Shown: positions 43,087-52,429, numbered from the stretch's first letter. The stretch: 64,000 bases of DNA from Cloacibacillus sp. (GCA_036655895.1 JAVVPF010000002.1:58926-122925), one strand, 5' to 3'. The notes: generated from the sequence alone by a model not told the origin. A program made the numbers and translations.

Positions 43087-43894
43087 CAAAAGGATAGAAG
43101 AGCTTAAATTTATTGCGCAAGAGGTACAGAAAGACGTTCTGAGAATGGTCGGCCTTGCGCGTTCGGGGCCGTTTGAGACCTCTATGGCGGCGGCGAACCT
43201 GCTCGTCTACCTTTACTGGGAGGAGCTTCTGCTCGTTCCCGAGACGCCGAGGCGCGAAGACAGAGACCGTTTCGTCATGGACCTGCCGGCCGCCGTTCCA
43301 GCTCTTTACGCCGTGCTTGCAAGACGCGGTTACTTTGAGCGCGAGCACCTGTGGCATTACAGAAGGCTTGGCGCGATGCTTCAGGCGCTGCCCGACTACC
43401 GCAGGACGCCCGGCATAGACGCGCCCTGCGTCACGGCGGAGCCTGCGCTTGCCATGGCCTCCGCGCTTGCGGGCGCGCTGCGGCGCGGCGCGGATTCACC
43501 GCGAGTTGTGATAATGACCGATGAAAGCGCGTTTTCCTCAAAGGTCTTTGCGGAGGAACTGCGCTTTGCGGGGCGCGCCTTTGCCTCAAATCTGATCATG
43601 ATAGCGCTCTCGCGCAAAGCGGATGCAGGCTCCCGCTGCGAAAACGAAAAATTGCTTGGCTCATGCGGCTGGCAGACGCGTACCGCGAACTCCGAGGACT
43701 GGCTGTCGCTTGAGGCCGCCTTTTCTTCCTTTGATTATTCAGCGGCTGCGCCAAAGGCGCTGCTCGTCTTTGCAAACGCGGAACTAGGCCTCTTTGTCAC
43801 AGATGCGGCAAAGAGATCGCCGGCCCACGTGCTGAGCATGGGGGAGCTGGACCAGGCACTAGAAGAACTGGAGGTTAAATCCAATGAACGGTAA
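43079..43894 (+). CDS. transketolase-like N-terminal half, TPP motif degenerate
   Basis: This 271-residue protein has the overall pattern of transketolase N-terminal halves (ARSGPFETSMAAANLLVYLY; RDRFVMDLPAAVPALYAVLA; the late strand region). The TPP/Mg motif GDGE...EG...DNN is replaced by MTDESAFSSKVFAEEL and ALSRKAD, and the GHP region by LGAMLQALPDYRRTPG. It probably cannot bind TPP as in the real enzyme. It is coupled to csaB upstream (8-base overlap) and to the C-terminal half downstream. Pairing suggests a conserved but altered function. Confidence 0.7.
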   Translation: MDNKRIEELKFIAQEVQKDVLRMVGLARSGPFETSMAAANLLVYLYWEELLLVPETPRREDRDRFVMDLPAAVPALYAVLARRGYFEREHLWHYRRLGAMLQALPDYRRTPGIDAPCVTAEPALAMASALAGALRRGADSPRVVIMTDESAFSSKVFAEELRFAGRAFASNLIMIALSRKADAGSRCENEKLLGSCGWQTRTANSEDWLSLEAAFSSFDYSAAAPKALLVFANAELGLFVTDAAKRSPAHVLSMGELDQALEELEVKSNER

Positions 43895-44831
43895 TCCCGG
43901 AGAATCGACATTCAGCGCCTTTTGCAGGCTGAGCGCCGAATACGCCGTAACACACGAAGATTTTATAATGCTTGTGCCGGAAAAGCTGGCAAAAACGCCG
44001 CTGTTGGATAAGCTCCCTGCGGACAAATTTATAGTTGACGACGGCTGCGCCGGCAGCAGACTTTTAAAGGCGGCTGGGCTTGCCCTTGCCGGAAAAAAAC
44101 CGTGGGTGACGGGCTCCGTATCTGAACTAGCAGGCGGCAGCTACTCACACATCCGCGAGGCGGCCGCGCTTCCGCAGCTTCCCGTAAGGATAGCCGCTGT
44201 AAACGGCGGCTTTTCCTCCGCTCACGAGGGGGCGGCGGTGCAGCTTCTTGAAGACATAGCGATAATGCGGACCATTCCAGGCATGAATATTTTTATTCCC
44301 GCGGACAAAACCTCGCTGCAGGGGATGATGGCAGAAAGCGAAAATATAAACGGCCCGCTCTATATCCGGCTTGGCTCCACCGCGGCGCCCGATGTGGAGG
44401 AACGCCCGGACGAGGCAAATATTTTTCGCGGCGCGAGAATTCTTCGTCCAGGAAGTGGCATAACTATATGTGCCTGTGGTATTATGGTTAACCAGGCTCT
44501 GGCGGCGGCGGATCAGCTTGAACGGCAGAACATAAGCGCCGAGGTGATCGACTGCTGCGGCATCAAACCGTTCCCCGAACAGACGCTGCTTTCGTCCGTC
44601 AGAAAGACCGGCTGCTGCGTCACAGCCGAGGAGCACGGCGCGATAGGCGGGCTCTTTGGGGCGGCGGCCGAGTGCCTTAGCCGCACCTATCCAGTTCCAA
44701 TGCGTTCGGTGGCGGTTGCGGACCAGTTTGTCAGCAGCGGCACGTCGGAAGAATTAAGAGAATATTATGGCCTTACATGGCAGGAAATCGTTGACGCGTC
44801 GGCGCAGGTTTGGGCGCTGCGCAGGAGGTAA
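43884..44831 (+). CDS. transketolase-like C-terminal half, catalytic Glu missing
   Basis: This 315-residue protein resembles the second half of split transketolases and DXS-like enzymes (LAGKKPWVTGSVSELAGGSY, then EGAAVQLLEDIAIMRTIPGM and the C-terminal SGTSEELREYYGLT). At the site of the family's catalytic Glu (IAEQN) it has GCAGSRL. It overlaps its partner by 11 bases. Together they look like a pseudo-transketolase pair retained in an envelope gene cluster. Confidence 0.7.
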   Translation: MNGNPGESTFSAFCRLSAEYAVTHEDFIMLVPEKLAKTPLLDKLPADKFIVDDGCAGSRLLKAAGLALAGKKPWVTGSVSELAGGSYSHIREAAALPQLPVRIAAVNGGFSSAHEGAAVQLLEDIAIMRTIPGMNIFIPADKTSLQGMMAESENINGPLYIRLGSTAAPDVEERPDEANIFRGARILRPGSGITICACGIMVNQALAAADQLERQNISAEVIDCCGIKPFPEQTLLSSVRKTGCCVTAEEHGAIGGLFGAAAECLSRTYPVPMRSVAVADQFVSSGTSEELREYYGLTWQEIVDASAQVWALRRR

Positions 44832-44837
44832 TGAGAA

Positions 44838-45533
44838 ATGGAAATAAAATTTTCAGGGGTCACCAAGATATACGACCCCGATATCGTAGCTCTTGAAGAC
44901 ATCTATCTTGACATAGAAAAGGGAGAGTTCGTCTACCTTGTCGGTGAGACAGGTTCCGGAAAGACGACGCTCATGCGCTGCATCTTTCGCGAAGTGGTCC
45001 CAACAAGAGGCCACATCAGCGTAGGCGGCCGCGCTCTGAGAAAAATAGGGCGCTTTGAGCTTGCTCTCTTCCGCAGAGACGTAGGCGTCATTTTTCAGGA
45101 CTTCAGCCTGCTGCCGGACAAGACGGCCTTTGAAAACGTCGCCTTCGTGCTGGAGGTGATGGGCGTTCCGTCAAGGGAAATAGAAGAACGAGTCACCGAC
45201 GTGCTTAAAACGGTCGGCATCTGGCGCCGCCGCAACCTGACGCCGCCGCAGCTCTCAGGCGGAGAGCAGCAGAGGCTTGCGATAGCGCGCGCAGTTGTGA
45301 ACGAGCCGTCGCTCATAATCGCGGACGAGCCCACGGGAAACCTGGACAACCACACGGCTGACGAAATAATGCAGCTGCTGCTTGACATAAACGCCGCCGG
45401 CACCACCGTTTTGATGGCGACGCACAATCAGTTTTTAGTCAACACCTATCGTCACAGGGTCGTGGAAATCAAACGCGGGCGCATTGTCCGCGATGAAAAA
45501 GAGGGAGGCTACGACGCAGATGTCGCGGATTAA
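44838..45533 (+). CDS. ftsE: cell division ABC ATPase FtsE
   Basis: This 231-residue ABC ATPase has Walker A GETGSGKTTLM, signature LSGGEQQRLAIARA and Walker B LIIADEPTGNLD. With FtsX it forms the complex that activates the periplasmic murein hydrolase during division. It overlaps ftsX by 14 bases, the normal pairing. Confidence 0.95.
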   Translation: MEIKFSGVTKIYDPDIVALEDIYLDIEKGEFVYLVGETGSGKTTLMRCIFREVVPTRGHISVGGRALRKIGRFELALFRRDVGVIFQDFSLLPDKTAFENVAFVLEVMGVPSREIEERVTDVLKTVGIWRRRNLTPPQLSGGEQQRLAIARAVVNEPSLIIADEPTGNLDNHTADEIMQLLLDINAAGTTVLMATHNQFLVNTYRHRVVEIKRGRIVRDEKEGGYDADVAD

Positions 45534-46404
45534 ATATCTTTTACGTGACGGCTGGAGGCTGATATGGCGTCATTTCGGCATGAGCCTTCTCACCGTATTT
45601 ACAGCAATGGCGGTATTCTTCGTGATAGGGGCCACGATGCTCTTTATCTTAAACATCAGAAACGCCGTCGGCATAATGGAAAACCAGCTCTCCATACAGG
45701 CCTATATGAAGCCGAACACGGACCTTTCGGCTGTGGCTAAAACAATCAAGGGAATGCACAACGTCCGCGACGTCAAGATAATCACAAAAGATACGGCGCT
45801 TGAAAGACTGCGCGCGAGGCTCGGCAATCAGGCCGACGCCGTTACGCTGCTTGGGGAAAACCCGCTTCCCGCAAGCATAGAGGTGCGCGTCAATAAGGCC
45901 TCTCAAGTGGCGGCCACGGCGCGTTCTTTGGTGGCCATCCCCGAAGTTGACGACATCGTATATGCCGGGCATGTCGCGGAAAAGCTGTCGAGGCTTTCGT
46001 CGTTCGTGGAAAGCTTCTCGGCGATAATGCTCATTGTGGCGCTTGCGGCAAGCGGTGTAGTGCTCTTTAACACGATACGCATAGCGGTCTATTCGCGCGC
46101 TCAGGAAATAGACGTGATGATGAAGGTCGGAGCCACCTCCACCTATGTCGCCTTCCCGTTCGTCATCCAGGGCTTCATACTGGGGCTCACCGGAGCGCTC
46201 GCAGCCTCCGCCGCGCTGGGGTACGCCTATTTCACGGCCATCGCGCGGCTCAAAGACATGCTGCCGTTCCTATCCTTCATAGAATCCCCGAGACTGCTGC
46301 TGAATCTCAGCATGGTCCTCATCTGCTGCGGCACAGCGGTCAGCCTCATAGCGAGCCTCATTGCGGTCGAGAAATTTATAAGGAAGGCAGCGAAGCCGCT
46401 ATAG
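45520..46404 (+). CDS. ftsX: cell division membrane protein FtsX
   Basis: This 294-residue protein has four membrane segments and a large extracytoplasmic loop (about 55-165) that would bind the hydrolase activator. The ATG at 45520 is the likely start because GGGAGG lies upstream, while the earlier frame start lies inside ftsE. The C-terminal LIASLIAVEKFIRKAAKPL is typical. It is part of the division cluster with ftsE and the factor after it. Confidence 0.92.
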   Translation: MSRIKYLLRDGWRLIWRHFGMSLLTVFTAMAVFFVIGATMLFILNIRNAVGIMENQLSIQAYMKPNTDLSAVAKTIKGMHNVRDVKIITKDTALERLRARLGNQADAVTLLGENPLPASIEVRVNKASQVAATARSLVAIPEVDDIVYAGHVAEKLSRLSSFVESFSAIMLIVALAASGVVLFNTIRIAVYSRAQEIDVMMKVGATSTYVAFPFVIQGFILGLTGALAASAALGYAYFTAIARLKDMLPFLSFIESPRLLLNLSMVLICCGTAVSLIASLIAVEKFIRKAAKPL

Positions 46405-46414
46405 CAGCACGGCA

Positions 46415-47632
46415 ATGATGATTATGACATGGAAACGAATATTGCAAACAAGCGCGCTGTTTTTCGCCGTATTCTGCCTTACCTTTGCGCCCCATACCTC
46501 CCCCGCGGCTGAGGCCGCAAAATCAGCCTCCGACATTGACAAGCAGATAAAGCAGCAGGAGGCGGAGTATAAAAAAATACAGAAGCAGATGTCCCAGACG
46601 ACGCAAAAAATAAGGGAAAAGCAGCAGCAGGAAAAAAACGTATCGACGCAGCTGAACATCCTGAGCCAAAAAATCACGGTAACGCAGCAGAAGGTCAACG
46701 TCGTCACCCTTCACATGAAGAAGGTCCAGGGCAACATCTTTGTCCTGGCCGACAACATCAGGACCGCAAATAAAAACATCGGCGCCGCACAGGGCGTGCT
46801 GCGAAAAAGGCTCGTCACTATCTACAAGTATGGCGGCGTGGCCGAGTTCAACCTGATGCTTTCCTCCCGAGGCGCGGAAGAGGCTCTTGCCAACACCTAC
46901 CTGCTTGGGAAAATAGCGGATCAGGATCAAAAACTGATAAATAACCTCACGGAACAGAAGCGCCGCCTCACCATGACGCAGGCGGAACTTAAAAAAGAAC
47001 ATCTGAGGCTGAAAAGTCAGGGCAACGACTTAAAACAGCAGAACAAAGAGCTGAAATCCGCAGCCGACGAACGCAACAGTCTGCTGGTCCGTGTGCGCAA
47101 CGATAAAAAACTCTTCATGGCGCAGCAGGACCTTCTTCTGAAGGCCTCGCGGGAACTGCAGAGCGCGGTAAAGCGGCTGCTTGCCGAAAAGAAAAAACTT
47201 ATGGCGGCAAAGCATCCGGGCAAAAAACAGACGGTCTACTACCGCGGAGGACGCCTCGCGTGGCCCGTTCAGGGAACTATCAACAGCCAGTTCGGAACGA
47301 GAGTGCACCCCGTGTTTAAGACAAAAATAACGCACACCGGCCTTGACATAGGGGCGCCGAAGGGGACGCCGGTCAAAGCGGCCGACCCGGGCGAAGTGCT
47401 CTACACAGGGTGGATGCGCGGCTACGGCCAGGTAGTCATAATCGACCACGGCGGAAACCTGACCACGGTCTACGCGCACCTTTCAAAAATTGAAACCACA
47501 GAAGACGCAAAGGTGACGCGCAGCACGGTCATAGGCCGCGTCGGTTCCACCGGCGTAGCCACCGGCAATCATCTGCACTTTGAAGTTCGAGTAGACGGAG
47601 ATGCCGTAAATCCGATGCGCTATCTTCAATAA
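46415..47632 (+). CDS. murein hydrolase activator (EnvC/LytM family)
   Basis: This 405-residue protein has a signal-like N-terminus (ILQTSALFFAVFCLTFAPHT), a long coiled coil (about 35-260) and a C-terminal M23 LytM domain. Unlike E. coli EnvC, the domain retains HTGLDIGAPKG (HxxxD) and HLHFEVR plus VYAHLS, so it may be an active endopeptidase. Position directly after ftsX shows it is the FtsEX-controlled hydrolase. Confidence 0.9.
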   Translation: MMIMTWKRILQTSALFFAVFCLTFAPHTSPAAEAAKSASDIDKQIKQQEAEYKKIQKQMSQTTQKIREKQQQEKNVSTQLNILSQKITVTQQKVNVVTLHMKKVQGNIFVLADNIRTANKNIGAAQGVLRKRLVTIYKYGGVAEFNLMLSSRGAEEALANTYLLGKIADQDQKLINNLTEQKRRLTMTQAELKKEHLRLKSQGNDLKQQNKELKSAADERNSLLVRVRNDKKLFMAQQDLLLKASRELQSAVKRLLAEKKKLMAAKHPGKKQTVYYRGGRLAWPVQGTINSQFGTRVHPVFKTKITHTGLDIGAPKGTPVKAADPGEVLYTGWMRGYGQVVIIDHGGNLTTVYAHLSKIETTEDAKVTRSTVIGRVGSTGVATGNHLHFEVRVDGDAVNPMRYLQ

Positions 47633-47673
47633 TAACTGATACAATATAGCGACGGAAAGAAACAGAAAGGGCA

Positions 47674-48879
47674 GTGATCGTTTTGAAATTTAAATTTACA
47701 CATGCGGCGGTCGGAGTCGTAGTTGGATTCCTCCTCTGCGCTACGCTATATCAAATACCTCAGGCGATAGGCGCGGACTGGGAAAAAAGTCTGCCGTTCA
47801 CGCCACAGCAGCTTGCCGTAATAAAGCAGGTCAAGCTTGCTCTCTCGACCTATCAGGTCGACGGCGATAAAAAGGGCAAGGTCGACGATACGAAAATGTA
47901 TTACGGCGCGATGAAGGGGCTTGTTGAGTCCCTCGGAGACCCGTACACGCGCTTCGTAGAACCGAAAGTGCTCGCCGAAGAGAACATGGAGATGGAGGGC
48001 GAGTACGGCGGCCTAGGCATCTACATGGCCTCACGCGACGGCAGGACCATCGTCATAGCGCCGATAGAAGACACTCCGGCGGACAAGGCGGGCATCAAGC
48101 CTCTCGACGAAATAATCAAAGTCGACGATAAAAACGTCATGGGCATGGACAGCGACGAAGTCGTCAAAATGCTGCGCGGCCCGGCCGGCAAACCGGTGGT
48201 GCTTCAGATACGCCGCAAAAACGCCGGAAAACTCATACCGGTCAAAATCGTCCGCGAGATCATAAAAATAAAGACGGTAAGGCTTGAGATGCAAAAAGAC
48301 GGAATAGCCTACATAAAGCTGAACCACTTCAACCTCAAGACCGACGACGAACTGCGCGCCGCTGTAAAGACGGCGCTTCAAAAGAAGGCGAAGGGCTTCA
48401 TCGTAGACCTTCGCAACAACCCTGGAGGGCTGCTTGACGTCTGTGTCGACGCGACCTCGCAGTTCATACCCAAGGGCGTCATCGTCGGTATGAAGGGCCG
48501 TTTTGACAAGGCAAACGACGTGCTCTACGCAAAAGAGGGCCGCGCCAACAACCTGCCGCTCGTCGTCCTCGTCAACGAAGGAAGCGCAAGCGCCGCCGAA
48601 ATATTTGCGGGAGCCGTTAAAGATCACAAACGCGGCACAGTCATCGGGACAAAGACCTTCGGCAAAGGCTCAGTGCAGACGCTCTTCAACCTTCCCGACG
48701 GCTCCGGCATGTACGTGACAATCGCGCGCTATAACACTCCCTCCGGCTTCGTGCTTGACCATAAAGGGCTGCAGCCTGACATCAAAGTGGCCGGAGAGAT
48801 AAAGAAGGACAAAAAGGACGACAAACAATATCAGAAAGCTCTTTCCGTCCTTAAACAAAACATAAAGAATAAAAAATAG
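47674..48879 (+). CDS. ctpA: carboxy-terminal processing protease CtpA (S41)
   Basis: This 401-residue protease has an N-terminal anchor, a PDZ domain (YGGLGIYMASRDGRTIVI; PADKAGIKPLDEIIKVDD) and an S41 catalytic core with EGSASAAEIFAGAVKDH (Ser) and GTKTFGKGSVQ (Lys). It would process envelope proteins. The start is GTG at 47674; a TTG nine bases later is an alternative. It forms part of the divisome/envelope cluster and precedes the deacetylase. Confidence 0.93.
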   Translation: MIVLKFKFTHAAVGVVVGFLLCATLYQIPQAIGADWEKSLPFTPQQLAVIKQVKLALSTYQVDGDKKGKVDDTKMYYGAMKGLVESLGDPYTRFVEPKVLAEENMEMEGEYGGLGIYMASRDGRTIVIAPIEDTPADKAGIKPLDEIIKVDDKNVMGMDSDEVVKMLRGPAGKPVVLQIRRKNAGKLIPVKIVREIIKIKTVRLEMQKDGIAYIKLNHFNLKTDDELRAAVKTALQKKAKGFIVDLRNNPGGLLDVCVDATSQFIPKGVIVGMKGRFDKANDVLYAKEGRANNLPLVVLVNEGSASAAEIFAGAVKDHKRGTVIGTKTFGKGSVQTLFNLPDGSGMYVTIARYNTPSGFVLDHKGLQPDIKVAGEIKKDKKDDKQYQKALSVLKQNIKNKK

Positions 48880-48889
48880 AGGCCCCGTC

Positions 48890-49933
48890 ATGGGCAGACA
48901 TTTTAAAGACCAGGATAAAAAATCCCTCATAAAACCGGCGTTGCTGCTTCTTTTAGCGGCGGCGCTGGTTTTTGGCGTCTTTTTTCTTTCGGGAGGCCGC
49001 ATTGGCACAAAAAAGACAGAGGACTATTCGCAAAGCGCGCCCGCGTCAAAAGAGGCGGCGCACCTGCTAAAAAGCGCGGACGTAACGCCTGCGCTATCGG
49101 GAGACGCACACTCTGCCGATAGTTTTAACGGCGTCTCGTCGACGGATATCATGAAAGATAAAATAAAGGAGCTCTCGGCCTCAAAGGACAAGAGCGAAAC
49201 GCAAGAGCCGTCATACGAAAAAAAATATAAGTTCGAACGCCCGCTCGTTGCCATAATAGTCGACGACGGCGGGGCGCAGATGGATCTCACAAAACGCGTG
49301 GCGGCGCTTGCCCTTCCGCTCACGTGGGCGATAATGCCCTATCAGCGCTACTCGTCGGAATGCGCGGAGACCGCGCGCGCCCAAAATATCCCGTACCTGC
49401 TCCACATGCCGATGCAGGCCGTAATAGACAAAGACAGCTCGCAGTACATAATAGGCGGGGATATGAGCGACGCGGAAGTGACCGCGGCCTGCGAAAAGGC
49501 GCTTGATTCGCTGCCCGGCGCTATAGGCATGAACAACCATCGCGGCTCGCGCGCCACCTCGCAAAAAAATCTAATGGAACCGGTAATGGAGACGTTAAAA
49601 AAGCGCGGACTGCTCTTTGTTGACAGCAGAACGCACAATAAAAGCGTAGCCTATAAAACGGCGCTTGCGGCCGGCCTCCCTGCGCTTAGAAACGGCGGCT
49701 TTCTGGACAACACGCCCGACAAACGCGCCATAACAGCGCGCTTCGACGAGGTCGTAAAGACGGCGCAAAAAAGCGGGCATGCGGTTGTTATCTGCCATTT
49801 TCGCCCCGCTACGATAATGTTTCTTGAAGAGCTGAACAAAAATTACAAAGACCTGCCAGTCAAACTGGTGACGGCGCCGGAAATGCTGAACGAAATGAAA
49901 CAGGCGGAACAAAAGGCCGCAGACCAGCTATGA
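48890..49933 (+). CDS. divergent polysaccharide deacetylase (YibQ-like)
   Basis: This 347-residue protein has an N-terminal membrane segment (LIKPALLLLLAAALVFGVFF) and a C-terminal divergent polysaccharide deacetylase domain: VAIIVDDGGAQMDLTKRVAA, LLHMPMQ, NNHRGSRA, VDSRTH and a late VVICHFRP. In many bacteria this gene follows ctpA and envC. The role in murein modification is inferred. It overlaps the next gene by four bases. Confidence 0.88.
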   Translation: MGRHFKDQDKKSLIKPALLLLLAAALVFGVFFLSGGRIGTKKTEDYSQSAPASKEAAHLLKSADVTPALSGDAHSADSFNGVSSTDIMKDKIKELSASKDKSETQEPSYEKKYKFERPLVAIIVDDGGAQMDLTKRVAALALPLTWAIMPYQRYSSECAETARAQNIPYLLHMPMQAVIDKDSSQYIIGGDMSDAEVTAACEKALDSLPGAIGMNNHRGSRATSQKNLMEPVMETLKKRGLLFVDSRTHNKSVAYKTALAAGLPALRNGGFLDNTPDKRAITARFDEVVKTAQKSGHAVVICHFRPATIMFLEELNKNYKDLPVKLVTAPEMLNEMKQAEQKAADQL

Positions 49934-51225
49934 ACTCTTCGGAAAACAACGTAATAACAGGTCTTCAATGGGGCAACGAGGGAAAGAAAAAACTTACCGA
50001 CTTCTTTGCCAACCGCTCTGAAGCCATCGTGCGCTTCAACGGTTCGTCGTCAGGTGGACATCCGATAAACGCGGGCGGTGAGAGCTTTACGCTAGACTAT
50101 CTTCCCTGCGGCATCCACCACGACGGCAAGCTCTGCGTCATAGCGGCGGGAACGGCGCTTGACCTTGACAAGGCCGCCGACGAGATAGTGGCATTAAAAA
50201 ACGCGGGCGTCCTCAAGGCGAGGCTCCATATCAGCGAGCGCTGCCCGCTCATTCTTGATTTCCATAAAAAACAGGAACTGCTTGAGGCCCGCGCCATGTA
50301 CAGAAATATGGGCTGGCTGATGAACGAACGCGGATACGGCGCCGCGCTCTCTGATATGTACGGGGCGCTGGGGGTCACTGCCGGCGACCTGCTGCACCCG
50401 TTAGTTTTGCGCGAAAAGATAAAACACGTCATGAAAATCAAAAACGAACTGTTTTTAAAAGTTTTTAACGAAGCTCCGGTAGAGCCAAACGCCATTTGTG
50501 ACGAAATTTTAAAAAAAGCGGAGGCGCTCTTGCCATACGTCAGCCCGGTAGAGGGGCTGATAGCAAAGGCCGTGGCCGACAACGCGGGCGTGCTCTTTGA
50601 GGGATGCGACGGCAGCATGAACGACGCGCAGTGCGGCCTTTATCCGTCGCTTGCGCCTGGACGCAGGAGCGCGGCCGAAGTTTTTCTTTCGTGCGGCCTG
50701 CGGCACAATACCTCGCTTCGCGTTATCGGGGCCGCGAAAGCCTACTGCGCAAAGAGTGGTGACGGCCCCTTCATAACGGAAGAAAAAAGCACAGTCGGCG
50801 CCTTTTTACGCGCAAGGGGCGGCGAATTCAACGAGCTGACCGGTGAACAGCGCAGAACCGGCTGGCTGGACCTTCCTGCCCTCGCCTATTCGGTGCGCGC
50901 CAACAGCGCCGACGTTCTGGCTTTGACAAAGCTAGACGCCTTAACAGGCATAGACGAATTAAAACTTTGCACAGCCTACCGTATAGACGGCAAAGAAGTG
51001 ACCGCAGGCGACATCACGGCGGAGGAAGCGGCGCGCGCCGTCCCGGTCTATGAGACGCTCGAAGGCTGGAAAGAAGAACTCCAAGGTTGCGCCGACTTCA
51101 GCCGCCTGCCGCGCCAGACGCAGAGCTACATACGCTTCATCGAAGAATACGTCGGCCTCCGAGTGATCTGGGCCGGCCTCGGAAGACAGTGGGGCAACGC
51201 GCTCTACGCCTCTGAAGAACGATAA
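49930..51225 (+). CDS. divergent adenylosuccinate synthetase-like protein
   Basis: This 431-residue protein has the PurA length and backbone (GLQWGNEGKKKLTDFFA; SSSGGHPINAGG; ALTKLDALTGIDELKLCTAY). Key differences are GNEGKKK in place of GDEGKGK, so the catalytic Asp13 is Asn, and the GTTGRGIGPAY region is WLMNERGYGAA. His41 is retained. It may be a paralogue with another substrate, so I give no purA symbol. It overlaps the deacetylase stop by four bases (start ATG at 49930). Confidence 0.7.
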   Translation: MNSSENNVITGLQWGNEGKKKLTDFFANRSEAIVRFNGSSSGGHPINAGGESFTLDYLPCGIHHDGKLCVIAAGTALDLDKAADEIVALKNAGVLKARLHISERCPLILDFHKKQELLEARAMYRNMGWLMNERGYGAALSDMYGALGVTAGDLLHPLVLREKIKHVMKIKNELFLKVFNEAPVEPNAICDEILKKAEALLPYVSPVEGLIAKAVADNAGVLFEGCDGSMNDAQCGLYPSLAPGRRSAAEVFLSCGLRHNTSLRVIGAAKAYCAKSGDGPFITEEKSTVGAFLRARGGEFNELTGEQRRTGWLDLPALAYSVRANSADVLALTKLDALTGIDELKLCTAYRIDGKEVTAGDITAEEAARAVPVYETLEGWKEELQGCADFSRLPRQTQSYIRFIEEYVGLRVIWAGLGRQWGNALYASEER

Positions 51226-52140
51226 TCAAAAAAGACGGTCAATTACAGATGTACAGGTCGGCTCTATCACCTGTATCGTAAGCGACGCAAGCTTCGTGCC
51301 TTTTTCCACCGCCTCAGAAAGAGCGCAGCCGCGCGAAAGCGCCTCCATCGTTCCCGCAAAAAAGGCGTCTCCAGCTCCGCTTGAATCTACGACCTTGGTA
51401 GGAATGGCGGGGCAGTATCCGCGTGCGCTGCCGTCGCTGTAAACGGCTCCGTGCTCGCCCAAAGTTATTACCATCGACTTTATCTTCTCTTTTTTTATAT
51501 ATTCATCAAGCATCGCAAGCGCCGTTTTTGGGTCGCTGGCTGCCACATGCGCGTCAAAAAGGCGTCCGGCCTCGGCGTCGTTGCATATATAACACTCAAG
51601 GCTCCTCAGGAACTCCCTGTGCCGAAGTATGACCTCCATGTTCCCAGTGATGCCGTAGACCTTTTTATCGTGCTTCACGGCCAGCCTAAGCACCTCAGAA
51701 GAGATATAGTCGTTCAAGTCAAGCTCCAGCACGATGCAAGAGGCCTCTTGGACAAGCTTTTCTCCCTCGTCACGAACGATAGCGTCCATTATCGAAAGGT
51801 CAGGCATCTGTGAAACGGAGCCCGCAAGCGCGCCCTTTTCGTCCATCACGACAAGCCACAGCCCCATGCCGGAATGCGCGCTTTTCCGCACTGCGCTCAC
51901 ATCAACGCCCTCTTTTGCAAGGCGCGCCAGCACCTCCGCGCCGAGCGCGCTGTCGTCCACGGACGATACGAATTTGACGCTGGCTCCGATCGCCGCCAAA
52001 TCCTCAGCGACATTTCTTCCCACGCCGCCGTGGATGAATTTAACGCTCCCTACGTTCCTTCCGAAAGGGTCGTAGCGGTAGGCCGCGAAGCCCTTACAGT
52101 CCATAAAGACGGTGCCAAAGACAACAGTTTTAGCATTCAT
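51226..52140 (-). CDS. PfkB-family sugar/nucleoside kinase
   Basis: This 304-residue ribokinase-type enzyme has GGVGRNVAEDLAAIGASVKF near the N-terminus and the catalytic DSSGAGDAFFAGTMEAL (Asp) near the C-terminus. The GG.GRN.AE pattern is typical of pseudouridine and nucleoside kinases of the PfkB family; the precise substrate is not known. It runs convergent to the purA-like gene, with adjacent stops. GAAGGGAG precedes its ATG. Confidence 0.85.
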   Translation of the reverse strand: MNAKTVVFGTVFMDCKGFAAYRYDPFGRNVGSVKFIHGGVGRNVAEDLAAIGASVKFVSSVDDSALGAEVLARLAKEGVDVSAVRKSAHSGMGLWLVVMDEKGALAGSVSQMPDLSIMDAIVRDEGEKLVQEASCIVLELDLNDYISSEVLRLAVKHDKKVYGITGNMEVILRHREFLRSLECYICNDAEAGRLFDAHVAASDPKTALAMLDEYIKKEKIKSMVITLGEHGAVYSDGSARGYCPAIPTKVVDSSGAGDAFFAGTMEALSRGCALSEAVEKGTKLASLTIQVIEPTCTSVIDRLF

Positions 52141-52187
52141 AAATAAAAACTCCCTTCACAGAGTCATTATAAAACAATAACTGCTAC

Positions 52188-52216
52188 TTGACCAAATAGA
52201 AAAATTGAGATATTAT
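52188..52216 (+). promoter_or_regulatory. promoter of tRNA-Pro(GGG)
   Basis: TTGACC (52188-52193) and TATTAT (52211-52216) are separated by 17 bases, ending 13 bases before the tRNA. Confidence 0.7.
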
Positions 52217-52229
52217 ACACTGCGTTGCA

Positions 52230-52307
52230 CGGGATGTAGCGCAGCCTGGCTAGCGTACCTGCATGGGGTGCAGGTGGTCGGAGGTTCGAATCCTCTCATC
52301 CCGACCA
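52230..52307 (+). tRNA. tRNA-Pro (GGG)
   Basis: Acceptor CGGGATG / CATCCCG, anticodon loop ATGGGGT (GGG), encoded CCA. Confidence 0.9.
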
Positions 52308-52317
52308 GATTATACCA

Positions 52318-52349
52318 AGAGCTTCTGCTCTTTGCAGGAGCTCTTTTTT
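52318..52349 (+). terminator. terminator after tRNA-Pro
   Basis: Arms AGAGCTTCTGC and GCAGGAGCTCT (one mismatch) are followed by a run of T. Confidence 0.75.
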
Positions 52350-52390
52350 AGTCAAAGCAAGCCGGGTTACGGAGCAAAATAATCAGGGGC

Positions 52391-52418
52391 TTGACTGAAT
52401 CGAAAAAATTGGTATAAT
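52391..52418 (+). promoter_or_regulatory. promoter of tRNA-Leu/fMet/Met cluster
   Basis: TTGACT (52391-52396) and TATAAT (52413-52418) with a 16-base spacer, 12 bases before tRNA-Leu. Confidence 0.75.
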
Positions 52419-52429
52419 ACCTTTCGTTG

